In this document: positions 23,180-35,136 of the stretch, one piece after another | Numbering within the stretch: the first letter of the stretch is position 1 | Layout of the letters: each line of letters starts with the position of its first letter | Source: Rhynchonema sp. JSB1_4 | Lineage: Eukaryota; Nematoda; Chromadorea; Monhysterida; Xyalidae | Length of the DNA: 64,000 nt | NCBI GenBank assembly: GCA_030248065.1 | Contig: JASAMV010002279.1 | Coordinates: forward strand, 1 to 64,000 | Reading direction: 5' to 3' | Program-made: the position numbers and the translations under genes | The notes under the pieces: generated by a model | What the model was told of the DNA's origin: nothing | Seen by the model: only the letters and a program-made list of their open reading frames with translations | The model's database searches: none

Positions 23180-25457
23180 GGCACCGGTTGGAGGGGGCGG
23201 GTAGGGGAGACCAGGCCGGGGCGGGTAGGGAACCATTGGGGGGACCCCCAGCCCCCCCCCAGCCACAGCACTGGGTCTAATTCTGGTATTGGGTATTGGT
23301 ATTGAAGCTGGCCTGGTATTGGTATTGGGTACAGTGTAGTTCCTGGTCCGGAGGGGGAGATAGCGGACCCTCCGTTTTTTTCGGAGGGGGAGGGGAGATA
23401 GTGTACCCCCGAGGGGGGAAGACCCATATTCTGGAAAAAGTCACTTTTTGAGGTAGAAAATTTGACCTATTTTTGCCCCTTTTTGGAAAAAATTCTTCAT
23501 AAAAAGGGCATTTTGGCGACTTTTGAGAACATTGACCTAAAAATCACACATTTTTGGTATAAAAATGCCCATTTTAGGCCTAAAAATGCCTATTTTAGGC
23601 AAAAATTGGGGGAGATAGTGTACCCGGAGGGGGAGATAGGGGGATAGTGTACCACCTGAGGGGGAGATAGCGTACCCGAGGGGGGGACCCCCCCCCAGGA
23701 ACTACACTGTTGGGTATTAGTATTGGGTTTGCCCAGGTATTGGGTCAAAACCAATACCCAATACTAACCCAGAAAACCCCAATACCAAACCAATACCAAA
23801 CCCAATACCTGACTGACTCAAAACCCAATACCAAACCAATACCAAACCCAATACCAACCCAATACCAGACTAAAAACCCAATACCAAACCAATACTAAGA
23901 CCAATACCCAATACCCAATAAATACCAATACCCAATACTCAATACCAATACCAACCCAATACCAAACCCAATACCAGGCACTTCAGTAGTATTGATTTGG
24001 TATTGGGTAGTATTGGTATTGGGTCTTCTCGCCCGGTATTGGTATTGGGTCCCCAATTCGGTATTGGTATTGGGTATTGGTACAGGGCCGGTATTGGTAT
24101 TGGTATTGGGTGTCAAAAGTGGTATTGTGCCCAGGCCAACCCAATACCAATACCGGGTGAGACCCAATACAAGGGTATTTTGGCGACTTTTGAGAACATT
24201 GACCTGAAAATCACTCATTTTTGGCCTAAAAATGCCTATTTTAGGCAAAGATTGGGGGAGATAGTGTACCCGGAGGGGGAGATAGGGGGATAGTGTACCA
24301 CCTACCACCTGAGAGGGAGATAGCGTACCCGAGGGGGACCCCCTCGCCCCAGGAACTACACTGCTGGGTACCCAATACCACACCCAATACCAGGTATTGG
24401 GTGGTATTTGGTTTTGGGTATTGTGCCCATGCCTAGTAGGTACACTAACCGCCGCGCCGGACCAGGAACTACACTGGTTGGTATGGGTATTGGGTATTGG
24501 TCTTAGTATTGGTATTGGGTTTGGTATTGGCTTGGTATTGGGTTTTTGGTCTGGTATTGGGTTTGGTATTGGCTTGGTATTGGGTTTTGAGTCAGGTATT
24601 GAGTTTGGTATTGGGTTTTTCTGGATTAGTCTTGGGTATTGGTTTTGACCCAATACCTGGGCAAATACCCAGTACCAATACCAGGCCAGCTTCAATACCA
24701 ATACCCAATACCAGAATTCAGTGTAGTTCCTGGGGGGGGGGTCCCCCCCCTCGGGTACGCTATCTCCCCCTCAGGTGGTACACTATCCCCCTATCTCCCC
24801 CTCCGGGTACACTATCTCCCCCAATTTTTGCCTAAAATAGGCATTTTAAGCCTAAAATGGGCATTTTTAGGCCTAAAATGTGTGATTTTTGGGTCAATGT
24901 TCTCAAAAGTCGCCAAAATACCCTTTTTATGAAGAATTTTTTCCAAAAAGGGGTAAAAATAGGTCAAATTTTCGACCTGAAAAAGTGACTTTTTCCTGAA
25001 TTTGGGTCTTCCCCCCCTCCCCCCGCAGGGGTACACTATCTCCCCCTCCGAAAAAGACGGAGGGTCCGCTATCTCCCCCTCCAGACCAGGAACTACACTG
25101 ACAGAATTAGACGCAATACCAATACTAAACACTGGTATTGGTATTGGTATTGGGTGGTATTAGTATTGGGTATTGTGCCCTGCACAGGTACATTTGTGCA
25201 CGTTTGTGGTTCGTTCAGAGCACATAATACGCCTCTTATTGACGAATAGACCAGGGTAGTACTAGTACTTGGGGGAGGAGTGGGGGGTGCCCCCCCAAAT
25301 TCATCTATCGCGTGAACACTTTTTGATTTCATCTATCTATCGTCAACACTTATGGGCAAATCTACCGTAAAAACCTAAATGCAGCCCCCCGGAATGAGCC
25401 CCCCCGTAATAAGCGTCCCGGAAAGGTCAGCTACGCGCGCAAATACCACGTTTTCAC
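23180..25457. repeat. Block copy 2 (inverted) of the large repeat
   Basis: This is the reverse complement of roughly 20288-22570, including GCAAATCTACCGTAAAAACC at about 25357 and CCAGGGTAGTACTAGTAC at about 25251. Differences are mainly small indels in G or C runs. Confidence 0.85.
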
Positions 25458-28400
25458 CTCTTTTCCTGTCCTGGTTTTGTATTTATTTTTCATTCCCGTA
25501 ACTTGCACTCTGTTTTGCATTTATTTTGATGTCCGTGAACTCCACTTCTTGTCTTGGTAATTATGCTTCTTTCACTTAATCTTCTTATTTATGTATTATT
25601 GAGTGGGTGTCGATGCTATAGACTAGACTAGTTAAATCAGAGCCGATGGCCTGGGGGGTTGGGGGGTTAGGTTTTTGGGTGAAATTTTTAATGTATTTAT
25701 TAGTGTGTGGAATCGTGTGAATGCGTGGGGTTTGTGCGTAAGCTGCCCTTTTGGGGGGGACTGTATTACGGGGGGGGCTCTATTGCGGGGGGCTGCATTT
25801 AGGTTTTTACGGTAGATTTGCCCATAAGTGTTGACGATAGATAGATGAAATCAAAAAGTGTTCACGATAGATAGATGAATTTGGGGGGCACCCCCCCACT
25901 CCTCCCCCAAGTACTAGTACTACCCTGGTCTATTCGTCAATAAGAGGCGTATTATGTGCTCTGAACGAACCACAAACGTGCACAAATGTACCTGTGCAGG
26001 GCACAATACCCAATACTAATACCACCCAATACCAATACCAATACCAGTGTTTAGTATTGGTATTGCGTCTAATTCTGTCAGTGTAGTTCCTAGTCCGGAG
26101 GGGGAGATAGCGGACCCTCCGTTTTTTTTCGGAGGGGGGGATAGTGTACCCCCGCGGGGGGAGGGGGGACGATCCAAATTCAGGAAAAAGTCACTTTTTG
26201 AGGTCGAAAATTTGACCTATTTTTACCCATTTTTGGAAAAAATTCTTCATAAAAAGGGTATTTTGGCCACTTTTGAGAACATTGACCCAAAAATCACACA
26301 TTTTAGGCCTAAAAATGCCCATTTTAGGCCTAAAATGCCTATTTTAGGCAAAAATTGGGGAGATAGTGTACCCGGAGGGGGAGATACTAGGGGGATAGTG
26401 TACCACCTGAGGGGAGATAGCGTACCCGAGGGGGACCCCCTCCCCAGGAACTACACTGAATTCTGGTATTGGGTATTGGTATTGAAGCTGGCCTGGTATT
26501 GGTACTGGGTATTTGCCCAGGTATTGGGTCAAAACCAATACCCAAGACTAATCCAGAAAAACCCAATACCAAACTCAATACCTGACTCAAAACCCAATAC
26601 CAAGCCAATACCAAACCCAATACCAGACCAAAAACCCAATACCAAGCCAATACCAAACCCAATACCAATACTAAGACCAATACCCAATACCCATACCAAC
26701 CAGTGTAGTTCCTGGTCCGGCGCGGCGGTTAGTGTACCTACTAGGCATGGGCACAATACCCAAAACCAAATACCACCCAATACCTGGTATTGGGTGTGGT
26801 ATTGGGTACCCAGCAGTGTAGTTCCTGGGGCGAGGGGGTCCCCCTCGGGTACGCTATCTCCCTCTCAGGTGGTAGGTGGTACACTATCCCCCTATCTCCC
26901 CTCTCCGGGTACACTCCTATCTCCCCCAATCTTTTGCCTAAAATAGGCATTTTTAGGCCAAAAATGAGTGATTTTCAGGTCAATGTTCTCAAAAGTCGCC
27001 AAAATACCCTTGTATTGGGTCTCACCCGGTATTGGTATTGGGTTGGCCTGGGCACAATACCACTTTTGACACCCAATACCAATACCAATACCGGCCCTGT
27101 ACCAATACCCAATACCAATACCGAATTGGGGACCCAATACCAATACCGGGCGAGAAGACCCAATACCAATACTACCCAATACCAAATCAATACTACTGAA
27201 GTGCCTGGTATTGGGTTTGGTATTGGGTTGGTATTGGTATTGAGTATTGGGTATTGGTATTTATTGGGTATTGGGTATTGGTCTTAGTATTGGTTTGGTA
27301 TTGGGTTTTTAGTCTGGTATTGGGTTGGTATTGGGTTTGGTATTGGTTTGGTATTGGGTTTTGAGTCAGTCAGGTATTGGGTTTGGTATTGGTTTGGTAT
27401 TGGGGTTTTCTGGGTTAGTATTGGGTATTGGTTTTGACCCAATACCTGGGCAAACCCAATACTAATACCCAACAGTGTAGTTCCTGGGGGGGAGGGGGTC
27501 CCCCCCTCGGGTACGCTATCTCCCCCTTAGGTGGTACACTATCCCCCTATCTCCCCCTCCGGGTACACTATCTCCCCCAAATTTTTGCCTAAAATAGGCA
27601 TTTTTAGGCCTAAAATGGGCATTTTTATACCAAAAATGTGTGATTTTCAGGTCAATGTTCCCAAAAGTCGCCAAAATGCCCTTTTTATGAAGAATTTTTT
27701 CCAAAAAGGGGCAAAAACAGGTCAAATTTTCTACCTCAAAAAGTGACTTTTTCCAGAATATGGGTCTTCCCCCCTCGGGGGTACACTATCTCCCCTCCCC
27801 CTCCGAAAAAAACGGAGGGTCCGCTATCTCCCCCTCCGGACCAGGAACTACACTGTACCCAATACCAATACCAGGCCAGCTTCAATACCAATACCCAATA
27901 CCAGAATTAGACCCAGTGCTGTGGCTGGGGGGGGGGCTGGGGGTCCCCCCCAATGGTTCCCTACCCGCCCCGGCCTGGTACGCTACCCCCCTACCCGCCC
28001 CGCTCTGGTACCCTACCGGTGGCCGGGCAATTGAGCAAGACCAGTTTGAGCAAGACCACTTTGAGCAAGTGAAAAAGAGCAGAGCCAAAAGGGCAAAGCC
28101 CAAATAAGGGCAAGACCAAAAGGGCAAAGCCCAAATAAGGGCAAGACCAAAAGGGCAAAGCCCAAATAAGAGCAAGACAAAAAGGGCAAGACCAAAAGGG
28201 CAGCACCAAAAGGGCAAGACCAAAAGGGCAATACCAAAAGGGCAAGACCAAAAGGGCAGCACCAAAAGGGCAAGACCAAAAGGGCAATACCAAAAGGGCA
28301 AGACCAAAAGGGCAAAGCCCATTTGTCGCAATTAGTGCCACGCCACCTGGTAAATGTATTGACATCTTATTTCAAAAATGTCGCGTACGATTCGACGTGC

Positions 28401-28720
28401 AATTCGAATTAAGACGTACGATCACAAGCAGGGTTGGGCAAAAAAAACGACGGCGTTTTTTCTTAAAAAAACGACGTTTTTTTAAAGAAAAAACACCTGG
28501 GTCGTTTTTCGTTTTTTTTAAATCCTGAATTTCCTTGATTTTCCCTGATTTTTCAGGAAAAGTACCCTGATTATCAAGGAAAATCAATTTTTTGTCCCAT
28601 TTTTTTCAAAAAATTTTCGACCAATTTTTACTTTGTCGAGATACGTCGATATACGGAGTTTGGCTTTCAGTGATGACCCCGGCCAAAGTTGGTCCCACGA
28701 TGCGGGTCTGATATGGGATC
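25458..28720. repeat. Block copy 3 (direct) of the large repeat
   Basis: It begins TTTCCTGTCCTGGTTTTG as at about 20035 and follows copy 1 in the same order and orientation to GTTGGTCCCACGATG. It includes the flank ATTGAGTGGGTGTCGATGC, which is absent from the inverted copy. Confidence 0.85.
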
Positions 28721-30453
28721 TTAGCAACTCGCTAGAAAAGGGTTGAAACCTGTTTATTTTGCCTCAGAACACATAGAATGACTTCATTTAACCACGTTTT
28801 CTTCCCAACATGAGCGTTTTCCAATTTTTTTGGGGGCATATTTTGGTCATCTGGGCGTTTTAAAAAAACGTTTTTTTTAAAAAAAACGGTTTTTTTAAAA
28901 AAAAGATTTTTTGAAAAAAAAAGTTTTTTGCCCAACCCTGATCACAAGATTTTATACCAGCACACAACGCGCATTTGTTTATTATTTCGGTTCGTTTGTT
29001 CATATACCGTTCAGGAGTAAATCATGGCTTTCTTGGGTCAATTGCATCCTTGTGAGCTGAGTTGACTTATTTTTTTTGGTGGCAAATATTTTGCCACAGT
29101 GCTGAAAATCACATAGTTGACTCAAGTTTCACCGTGCAGAAATGCACACAGGCACATGAAAAACTGCGAATGTCAAAATGCTGATGTCACCGCTTATTTT
29201 GCCTCAGAACACATAGAGTTACTTCATTTCACCACATTTTCATCCCAACATGAGCGTTTTCCAATTTTTTGGGGGGGCATATTTTGGTCATCTGGGCGTT
29301 TAAAAAAAACGTTTTTTTTTAAAAAAGGATTTTTTGGAAAAAAACGTTTTTTGCCCAACCCTGATTGTAATGCGATATTTGCACTTCGCCCTTTTGGTCT
29401 TGCCCTCTTGGACTTTGCCCTTTTGGACTTTGCCCTTTTGGACTTTGCCCTTTTGGTCTTGCCCTTTTGGTATTTCCCTTTTGGTATTGCCCTTTTAGTA
29501 TTGCCCTTTTGGTATTGCCCTTTTGGTATTGCCCTTTTAGTATTGCCCTTTTGGTATTGCCCTTTTGGTCTTGCCCTTTTGGTCTTGCTCTTATTTGGGC
29601 TTTGCCCTTTTGGTCTTGCCCTTATTTGGGCTTTGCCCTTTTGGTCTTGCCCTTATTTGGGTTTTGCCCTTTTGGCTCTGCTCTTTTTTCTTGCTCAAAG
29701 TGGTCTTGCTCAAACTGGTCTTGCTCAATTGCCCGTGAGCCACCCTACCCCCCTACCCGCCCCGCCCTGGTACCCTACCCGCCCCGATTTTTACCCTCAA
29801 AATGCCCATTTTTCGGTCAAAAATGCCCAAATTTCGACCGAAAACCCTAAAAAGTGCAAAAAATCTCGCGCTGCGCGCGATATATGTACTTTTTAGTACA
29901 TAAAAACAGGCACCCGAAAAAAACTTGCGTTGTACCCTACCCGCCCCGCAGTGTAGTTCCTGGTCCGGAGGGGGGAACAGGCGGTACCCCCCTTTTTTCG
30001 GAGGGGGAACAGACGTACCCACCTGGGGGGGAAGGGGGGGGGAGGGACCCGGAAGGGGGGGGAGGACCCAAATTTGGAGAAAAGTCATTTTTTGAGGTCG
30101 AAAATTTGGCTCATTTTTGCCCCTTTTTGGAAAAAATTCTCCATAAAAAGGGTATTTTGGCGACTTTTGACATCATTGACCTAAAAATCACCCATTTTAG
30201 GCCAAAAAATGCCTATTTTAGGCCAAAATTTGCCTATTTTAGGTAAAAATTGGGGGAGCAGACGTACCCGGAGGGGGAACAGTGGGGCAGGCGTACCATG
30301 GAGGGGGAACAGACGTACCCGAGGGGGGGACCCCCCTCCCCCCAGGAACTACACTGCCGCCCCGAAAAATCTCCCCCCTCCCCCCCCAAACCGGACTCCC
30401 CCCGCCCAAAATCCCAGGTACACTACCCCCTACCCGCCCCGATTTTTTCCACC
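28721..30453. repeat. Mixed repeats: GTTTTTT/AAAAAAC palindromes, inverted minisatellite, hAT-like ends
   Basis: Two related segments (about 28745-28940 and 29190-29365) share TTTTGCCTCAGAACACATAGA and a long run of self-complementary A/T hairpins ending TTGCCCAACCCTGAT. About 29390-29700 is the inverted GGGCAAGACC minisatellite. About 29950-30355 reads as another CAGTGTAGTTCCTGG ... AGGAACTACACTG element. No gene was seen. Confidence 0.6.
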
Positions 30454-30455
30454 TA

Positions 30456-30876
30456 CCGTATTGTCGGAAATAGAACCCGGGGGTCTATTTTTTTTCACTG
30501 AGGTCATTTTGGGGGGTTCAATTTATGGGGGGGTCAATTATTGGGGGGTTATATTTTTCATTTGGCCCCCCGACGAAAAAAGTCATTGTTAATAATGCCC
30601 ATAAAAATGGCTTGTTTTCGGTATTTTCCAACTTCAACAGCGGCAATTATGCTTAAGAAGCTGTATTCTGTTGTGTACGCAAGCTTAAACAACGTTTGAC
30701 ACAACAACACAGCCCTACCATACCACCAATCTGTGGTGCGGTGAAGGTTGGGGTGGGGTTCTATTAATGGGGGGGTCAATTAATGGGGGGTTCTATTTTT
30801 GATTTCGAGCCATTTGGGGGGTTCAATTAAGGGGGGGGGGGTCAATTAATGGGGGGTTCTATTTCCGACAATACGG
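30456..30876. mobile_element. TA-flanked palindromic-end element (Tc1/mariner-like MITE)
   Basis: The ends CCGTATTGTCGGAAATAGAA and its reverse complement are flanked by TA (30454-30455 and 30877-30878). The interior is G-run-rich (GGGGGGTTCTATT) with no coding capacity. A TA duplication is typical of Tc1/mariner elements. A second copy is at about 18118-18425. Confidence 0.85.
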
Positions 30877-31009
30877 TATGTACCCTACCCGCCCCGCAAA
30901 AGTAGCCACAGCACTGATTAGATTAGTATTGGGTGGCATTGGTGTTGGGTATTGTGCCCACTGCCCACCAGTGTAGTTCCTGGGGGGGTTGGGGGGGTCC
31001 CCCCTAAGG

Positions 31010-31440
31010 TACCGTAAAACCTAAAATACAAGGGGGGCTGTATTTTTTCACTGACCCCTTTTAGGGGGGGCTGTATTTTGGGCGGCTCTATTTTTGGGGG
31101 CTGTATTTTTTCGCTGCCCAAAATCTCAAAAAATGTTCCCAAAAATGCCCCTCAAATGGAGTTCTGTCAGGGTGTTACTGGTCATTATTGAGTGTTTTTA
31201 GGTGCAGATCTTCCATAAAAGGCTTTACGTCACCATATACTCAACCACAAACGTTGTACATAACGTGTCGTATGCAAGAACTTGGCTTTACGACCCCCAA
31301 GCGGGGAATTCCAAGTTGGGGGGGCTGTATTTTTGGGGGGGCTCTATTTTTTCACTGACCCCGTTTAGGGGGCGCTGTATTTTTGGGGGGCTCTATTTTG
31401 GGGGGGGGGGCTCTATTTTAGGGAATACGGTACACCAACC
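31010..31440. mobile_element. Element with GTAAAACCTAAAATACA-type end
   Basis: It starts ACCGTAAAACCTAAAATACA near 31013 and ends GGAATACGGTAC near 31432. Its repeated core is GGGGGGCTGTATTTTT. Related ends (CCGTAAAAACCTAAAT) occur at about 19760, 20375, 25365, 25800 and 33925, so this is another dispersed family. Boundaries are approximate. Confidence 0.5.
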
Positions 31441-31805
31441 GCCGCGACCAAGGTACACTAGTACACTAACCGCCGCGCCAGGTACACTAACCGCCTCAAT
31501 TTTTGCCTAAAATCGGCATTTTTAGGCCTAAAATGGGCATTTTTAGGCCTAAAATGGGTGATTTTTAGGTCAATGATGACAAAAGTCGCCAAAATACCCT
31601 TTTTATGGAGAATTTTTTCCAAAAAGGGGCAAAAATCGGTCAAATTTTCTACCTCAAAAAGTGACTTTTTCCCGGATTTGGGTGTTCCCCCCTTCCCCAC
31701 TCCCCCAGGGAGGTACACTAACCGCCGCACGGAAAAAAGGGGTAGGTACACTAACCGCCGCGCCGGACCAGGAACTGCACTGCTGCCCACCCATAGTATT
31801 GGGTC

Positions 31806-33735
31806 CAGAGATCGGAAACGGGCCGGGTAAAGTCGGCTAGGCCCGGCCCGGTCGGCGAAAAGTCCGGCCCGGCCCGGCCCGGCCCGGTCAGCCAATTTTC
31901 AAGGGCTGAAAACTAAAAAAGTCCAAAAAGCTGCAAAAAATTCGAAAATTTTCTGCAGAATACTTGTTTTCACTGGTTGGTACAGCTGGGGCTGGGGGGA
32001 AGGGTAGGTAGGTAGATTGACGCGCCATCCTGATGCAGTGCGTAAGTCGCCGCTATGGGTGGGCACAATACCCAATACCCAATACCAATACCACCCAATA
32101 CCAATACCAATACCAGTGTTTGGTATTGGTATTGGGTATATTTCTGGTATTGGGTATTGGGTATTGGTATTGAAGCTGGCCTGGTATTGGTATTGGGTAT
32201 TGGTATTGGGTTTGCCCAGGTATTGGGTCAAAACCAATACCCAATACTAACCCAGAAAAACCCAATACCAAACCAATACCAAACCCAATACTATGGGTGG
32301 GCACAATACCCAATACCCAATACCAATACCACCCAATACCAATACCAATACCAGTGTTTGGTATTGGTATTGGGTCTAATTCTGGTATTGGGTATTGGGT
32401 ATTGGTATTGAAGCTGGCCTGGTATTGGTATTGGGTATTGGTATTGGGGTTGCCCAGGTATTGGGTCAAAACCAATACCCAATACTAACCTAGAAAAACC
32501 CAATACCAAACCCAATACCTGACTCAAAACCCAATACCAAACCAATACCAAACCCAATACCAACCCAATACCAGACCAAAAACCCAATACCAAACCAATA
32601 CTAAGACCAATACCCAATACCCAATACCAATACCAACCCAATACCCAATACTCAATACCAATACCAACCCAATACCAAACCCAATACCAAGCACTTCAGT
32701 AGTGTTGATTTGGTATTGGGTATTGGTATTGGTATTGGGTCTCGCCCGGTATTGGTATTGGGTATTGGTATTGGGTCCCCAATTCGGTATTGGTATTGGG
32801 TATTGGGTATTGGTACAGGGCCGGTATTGGTATTGGGTATTGGTATTGGGTGTCAAAAGTGGTATTGTGCCCAGGCCTACCCAATACCTGACTCAAAACC
32901 CAATACCAAACCAACACCAAACCCAATACCAACCCAATACCAGACCAAAAACCCAATACCAAACCAATACTAAGACCAATACCCAATACCCAATACCAAT
33001 ACCAACCCAATACCCAATACTCAATACCAATACCAACCCAATACCAAACCCAATACCAACCACTTCAGTAGTATTGATTTGGTATTGGGTATTGGTATTG
33101 GTATTGGGTCTCGCCCGGTATTGGTATTGGGTATTGGTATTGGGTCCCCAATTCGGTATTGGTATTGGGTATTGGGTATTGGTACAGAGCCGGTATTGGT
33201 ATTGGGTGTCAAAAGTGGTATTGTGCCCAGGCCTAGTCGCCGCCCCGGTTGGTACAGTAGTGCAGTAGGTATATGGTATAATTTTTGCTCAAAATGGTTT
33301 AAAATCGGTATTTTTCACTCCATATAGGCGAAAAATCGCGCGTGACGCGCGAAATTAGCGCTTAAGAGTACATTCTCATCAATATGTAGACATAAATTCC
33401 CGGACGACTCCCCCCAGCTCGGCCGGTCGGTACTACAGTAGGTAGGTTGATTGCAGGCAGGCTTTTTTGGTGGTACAGTAGGTTGATTGCTGCAAAGCAA
33501 AGGCCTGGATATGGGTAGCTACTGCTTCTTTCTTCAAAACGATGACTGAAAAGATCAAGAACTAGGAAGTGTTATTGCGCGAAGCGCAAAAATTTTGAAA
33601 ATTTTGGTTCAGAAAATGGTAATTTCGTTCAAATTTAGGCATACCGGGCCGGACCGGGCCGGGCTGCTCGGCCCGGCCCGGCCCGGTCGACCAACTCCAA
33701 AATCGCGGCCCGGCCCGGCCCGTTTCCGATCTCTG
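31806..33735. mobile_element. 1.9-kb hAT-like element carrying nested copies
   Basis: The ends CAGAGATCGGAAACGGGCC and GGCCCGTTTCCGATCTCTG are perfect inverted repeats with 8-bp duplication ATTGGGTC at 31798-31805 and 33736-33743. Internal GGCCC tracts lie next to both ends. The middle is occupied by the mobile minisatellite at 32054-33235 and a truncated CAGTGG-family piece. No coding frame. Confidence 0.93.
32054..33235. mobile_element. Mobile minisatellite: hAT-like element with CCAATAC interior
   Basis: The left end TATGGGTGGGCACAATACC and right end GGTATTGTGCCCAGGCCTA are flanked by 8-bp duplication GTCGCCGC (32046-32053, 33236-33243). Everything between is CCAATAC/CCCAATAC repeat or its complement. 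A second pair of the same ends (32292 and 32879) flanked by CCCAATAC suggests one copy inserted inside another. Confidence 0.88.
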
Positions 33736-33972
33736 ATTGGGTCACCAATTTGGTATTGGGTATTGGCTATTGGGTATTGGTACAGGGCCGGTATTGGTAT
33801 TGGGTATTGGTATTGGGTGTCAAAAGTGGTATTGTGCCCAGGCCTATTCCGGGGGCTCTATTAATTCACTGACCCCTTTTTGGGGAGCTGTATACGGGGG
33901 GCTCTATTCCGGGGGGCTGTATTTAGGTTTTGGTTTTACGGTATTCTTTCAGTAAAATAGGTTACTTCAGAA

Positions 33973-34850
33973 CAGAGGTCGCAATCGGGCCGGGTTTGGC
34001 CGGCCCGGCCCGGCCCGAGCCCCCAAATCTCCGGCCCGGCCCGGCCCGGCCCGACCCGTACCCCCAAATCTCCGGCCCGGCCCGGCCCGAACCCCCAAAT
34101 CTCCGGCCCGGCCCGGCCCGGCCCGAATTTTTTGGCTCAGATTTTAACCCAAGTTTTGTCATAATTTTTGCGATTTTTTTGAACCTATTTTTTGGTTGAA
34201 AACAACGGTGTTGCAGGGGGTGGGGGTACCCCCTAGGTACAGTAGGTAGGTAGGTTGACGCTCCATCCTGGTACACTAGGTAGGTCGCCGCAGGCGGCTA
34301 GTACAGTAAGTTGCGATTTTTGGCTCAACATGGTATATAAAATCGGTACTTTTCACTCCAAATAGGCGATAAATCGCCGCGCTACGCGCGAAATTAGCGT
34401 TTTAGAGCACATTTTCTTCAAAATTTCGACCGAAAAAGTTTTGTTCCCCCTTAGCCCGGCCGGTACAGTAGGTAGGTTGCCGTCCCGGTCCCACATTTTT
34501 GGTGGTACTGTAGGTTGCCGCCCCGCCTGGGTAGCTACACCACTGGTTGAAAATACATTGTTTTCCATGAAATGGTCGTCAGATAGAGACAATACTGATC
34601 ACTTGCTTGCCGAATCCGTCAGAAATTTTAGTATTTTTGACAAAAAAATCCCTACTTTTTCAGTAAAATAAAGTCACTTCAGAAGCTTCGGGCCGGGGTG
34701 CCCGGCCCGGTCCGGCCCGACCCTCCAAATCTCCGGCCCGGCCCGGCCCGGCCCGAGCCAAAAGCCCAAAATCGCGGCCCGGCCCGGCCCGGCCCGGCCC
34801 GGCCCGGCCCGGCCCGGCCCGAGGTCGGGCCGGCCCGATTGCGACCTCTG
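33973..34850. mobile_element. hAT-like element, CAGAGGTCGC family
   Basis: It runs from CAGAGGTCGCAATCGGGCC to GGCCCGATTGCGACCTCTG, with 8-bp duplication CTTCAGAA at 33965-33972 and 34851-34858. Terminal GGCCC pentamer arrays are long. A separate element (34203-34545) is nested in the middle. Confidence 0.92.
34203..34545. mobile_element. hAT-like element, CAGTGGTGTAGC family, nested
   Basis: It is 343 bp, from CAACGGTGTTGC to GTAGCTACACCACTG, with duplication GTTGAAAA at 34195-34202 and 34546-34553. Its interior has GGTACAGTAGGTAGGTTG units and a CGCGC palindrome. It sits inside 33973-34850. Confidence 0.9.
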
Positions 34851-35136
34851 CTTCAGAAGCCGGCCCGACCCGGCCAGAACCAAAAGCCCAAAATCGCGGC
34901 CCGGCCCGAGCTCGGGCCGGCCCGATTGCGACCTTTGAACGAAAGAGAAATCCAGAGTTGGATATGGATTCCGTTGTGTGAACTTTATCTCCCGTTCGTT
35001 CAAGTTTCGGTTTTGAAATTTTCTCTTTCGGTATACGGTAATTCAGTGGTTCCCAGCGGATCCTTTTTTGTTTCGGTTCTACAAACGGTTGATGGAAGAC
35101 TGATTACCATTGTAATCAGTACACCCTGCAGAGGCT

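Larger units (their letters stand above)
19272..34937. mobile_element. 15.7-kb nested hAT-like element (outer shell)
   Basis: The left end CAGAGGTCGCAATC at 19272 is preceded by AACGAAAG (19264-19271). The right end GATTGCGACCTTTG at 34937 is followed by AACGAAAG (34938-34945). The ends are inverted, with GGCCC tracts inside them. A smaller complete member of the same family is 33973-34850. No transposase frame is present, and the interior is a stack of younger insertions, listed separately. The parsing as one insertion is an inference from the matched ends and duplication. Confidence 0.7.

Noticed and set aside
26047..26946. 299-codon open frame through a hAT-like element and minisatellite
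   Set aside because: It crosses element boundaries and repeats in the other block copies with frame breaks. It has no protein-like composition.
29117..29896. 259-codon open frame rich in Phe-Gly-Leu-Ala-Leu and Trp-Ser-Cys-Pro
   Set aside because: It is produced by the GGGCAAGACC minisatellite read in reverse. The apparent hydrophobic helices are an artefact of the unit.
20580..33235. CRISPR-like array
   Set aside because: The CCAATAC repeats have no regular unique spacers, and the genome is eukaryotic.
19264..34945. Retrotransposon or viral insertion as the source of the nest
   Set aside because: No reverse transcriptase, integrase, capsid-like or LTR structure was seen. Ends and 8-bp duplications fit hAT-type DNA elements.
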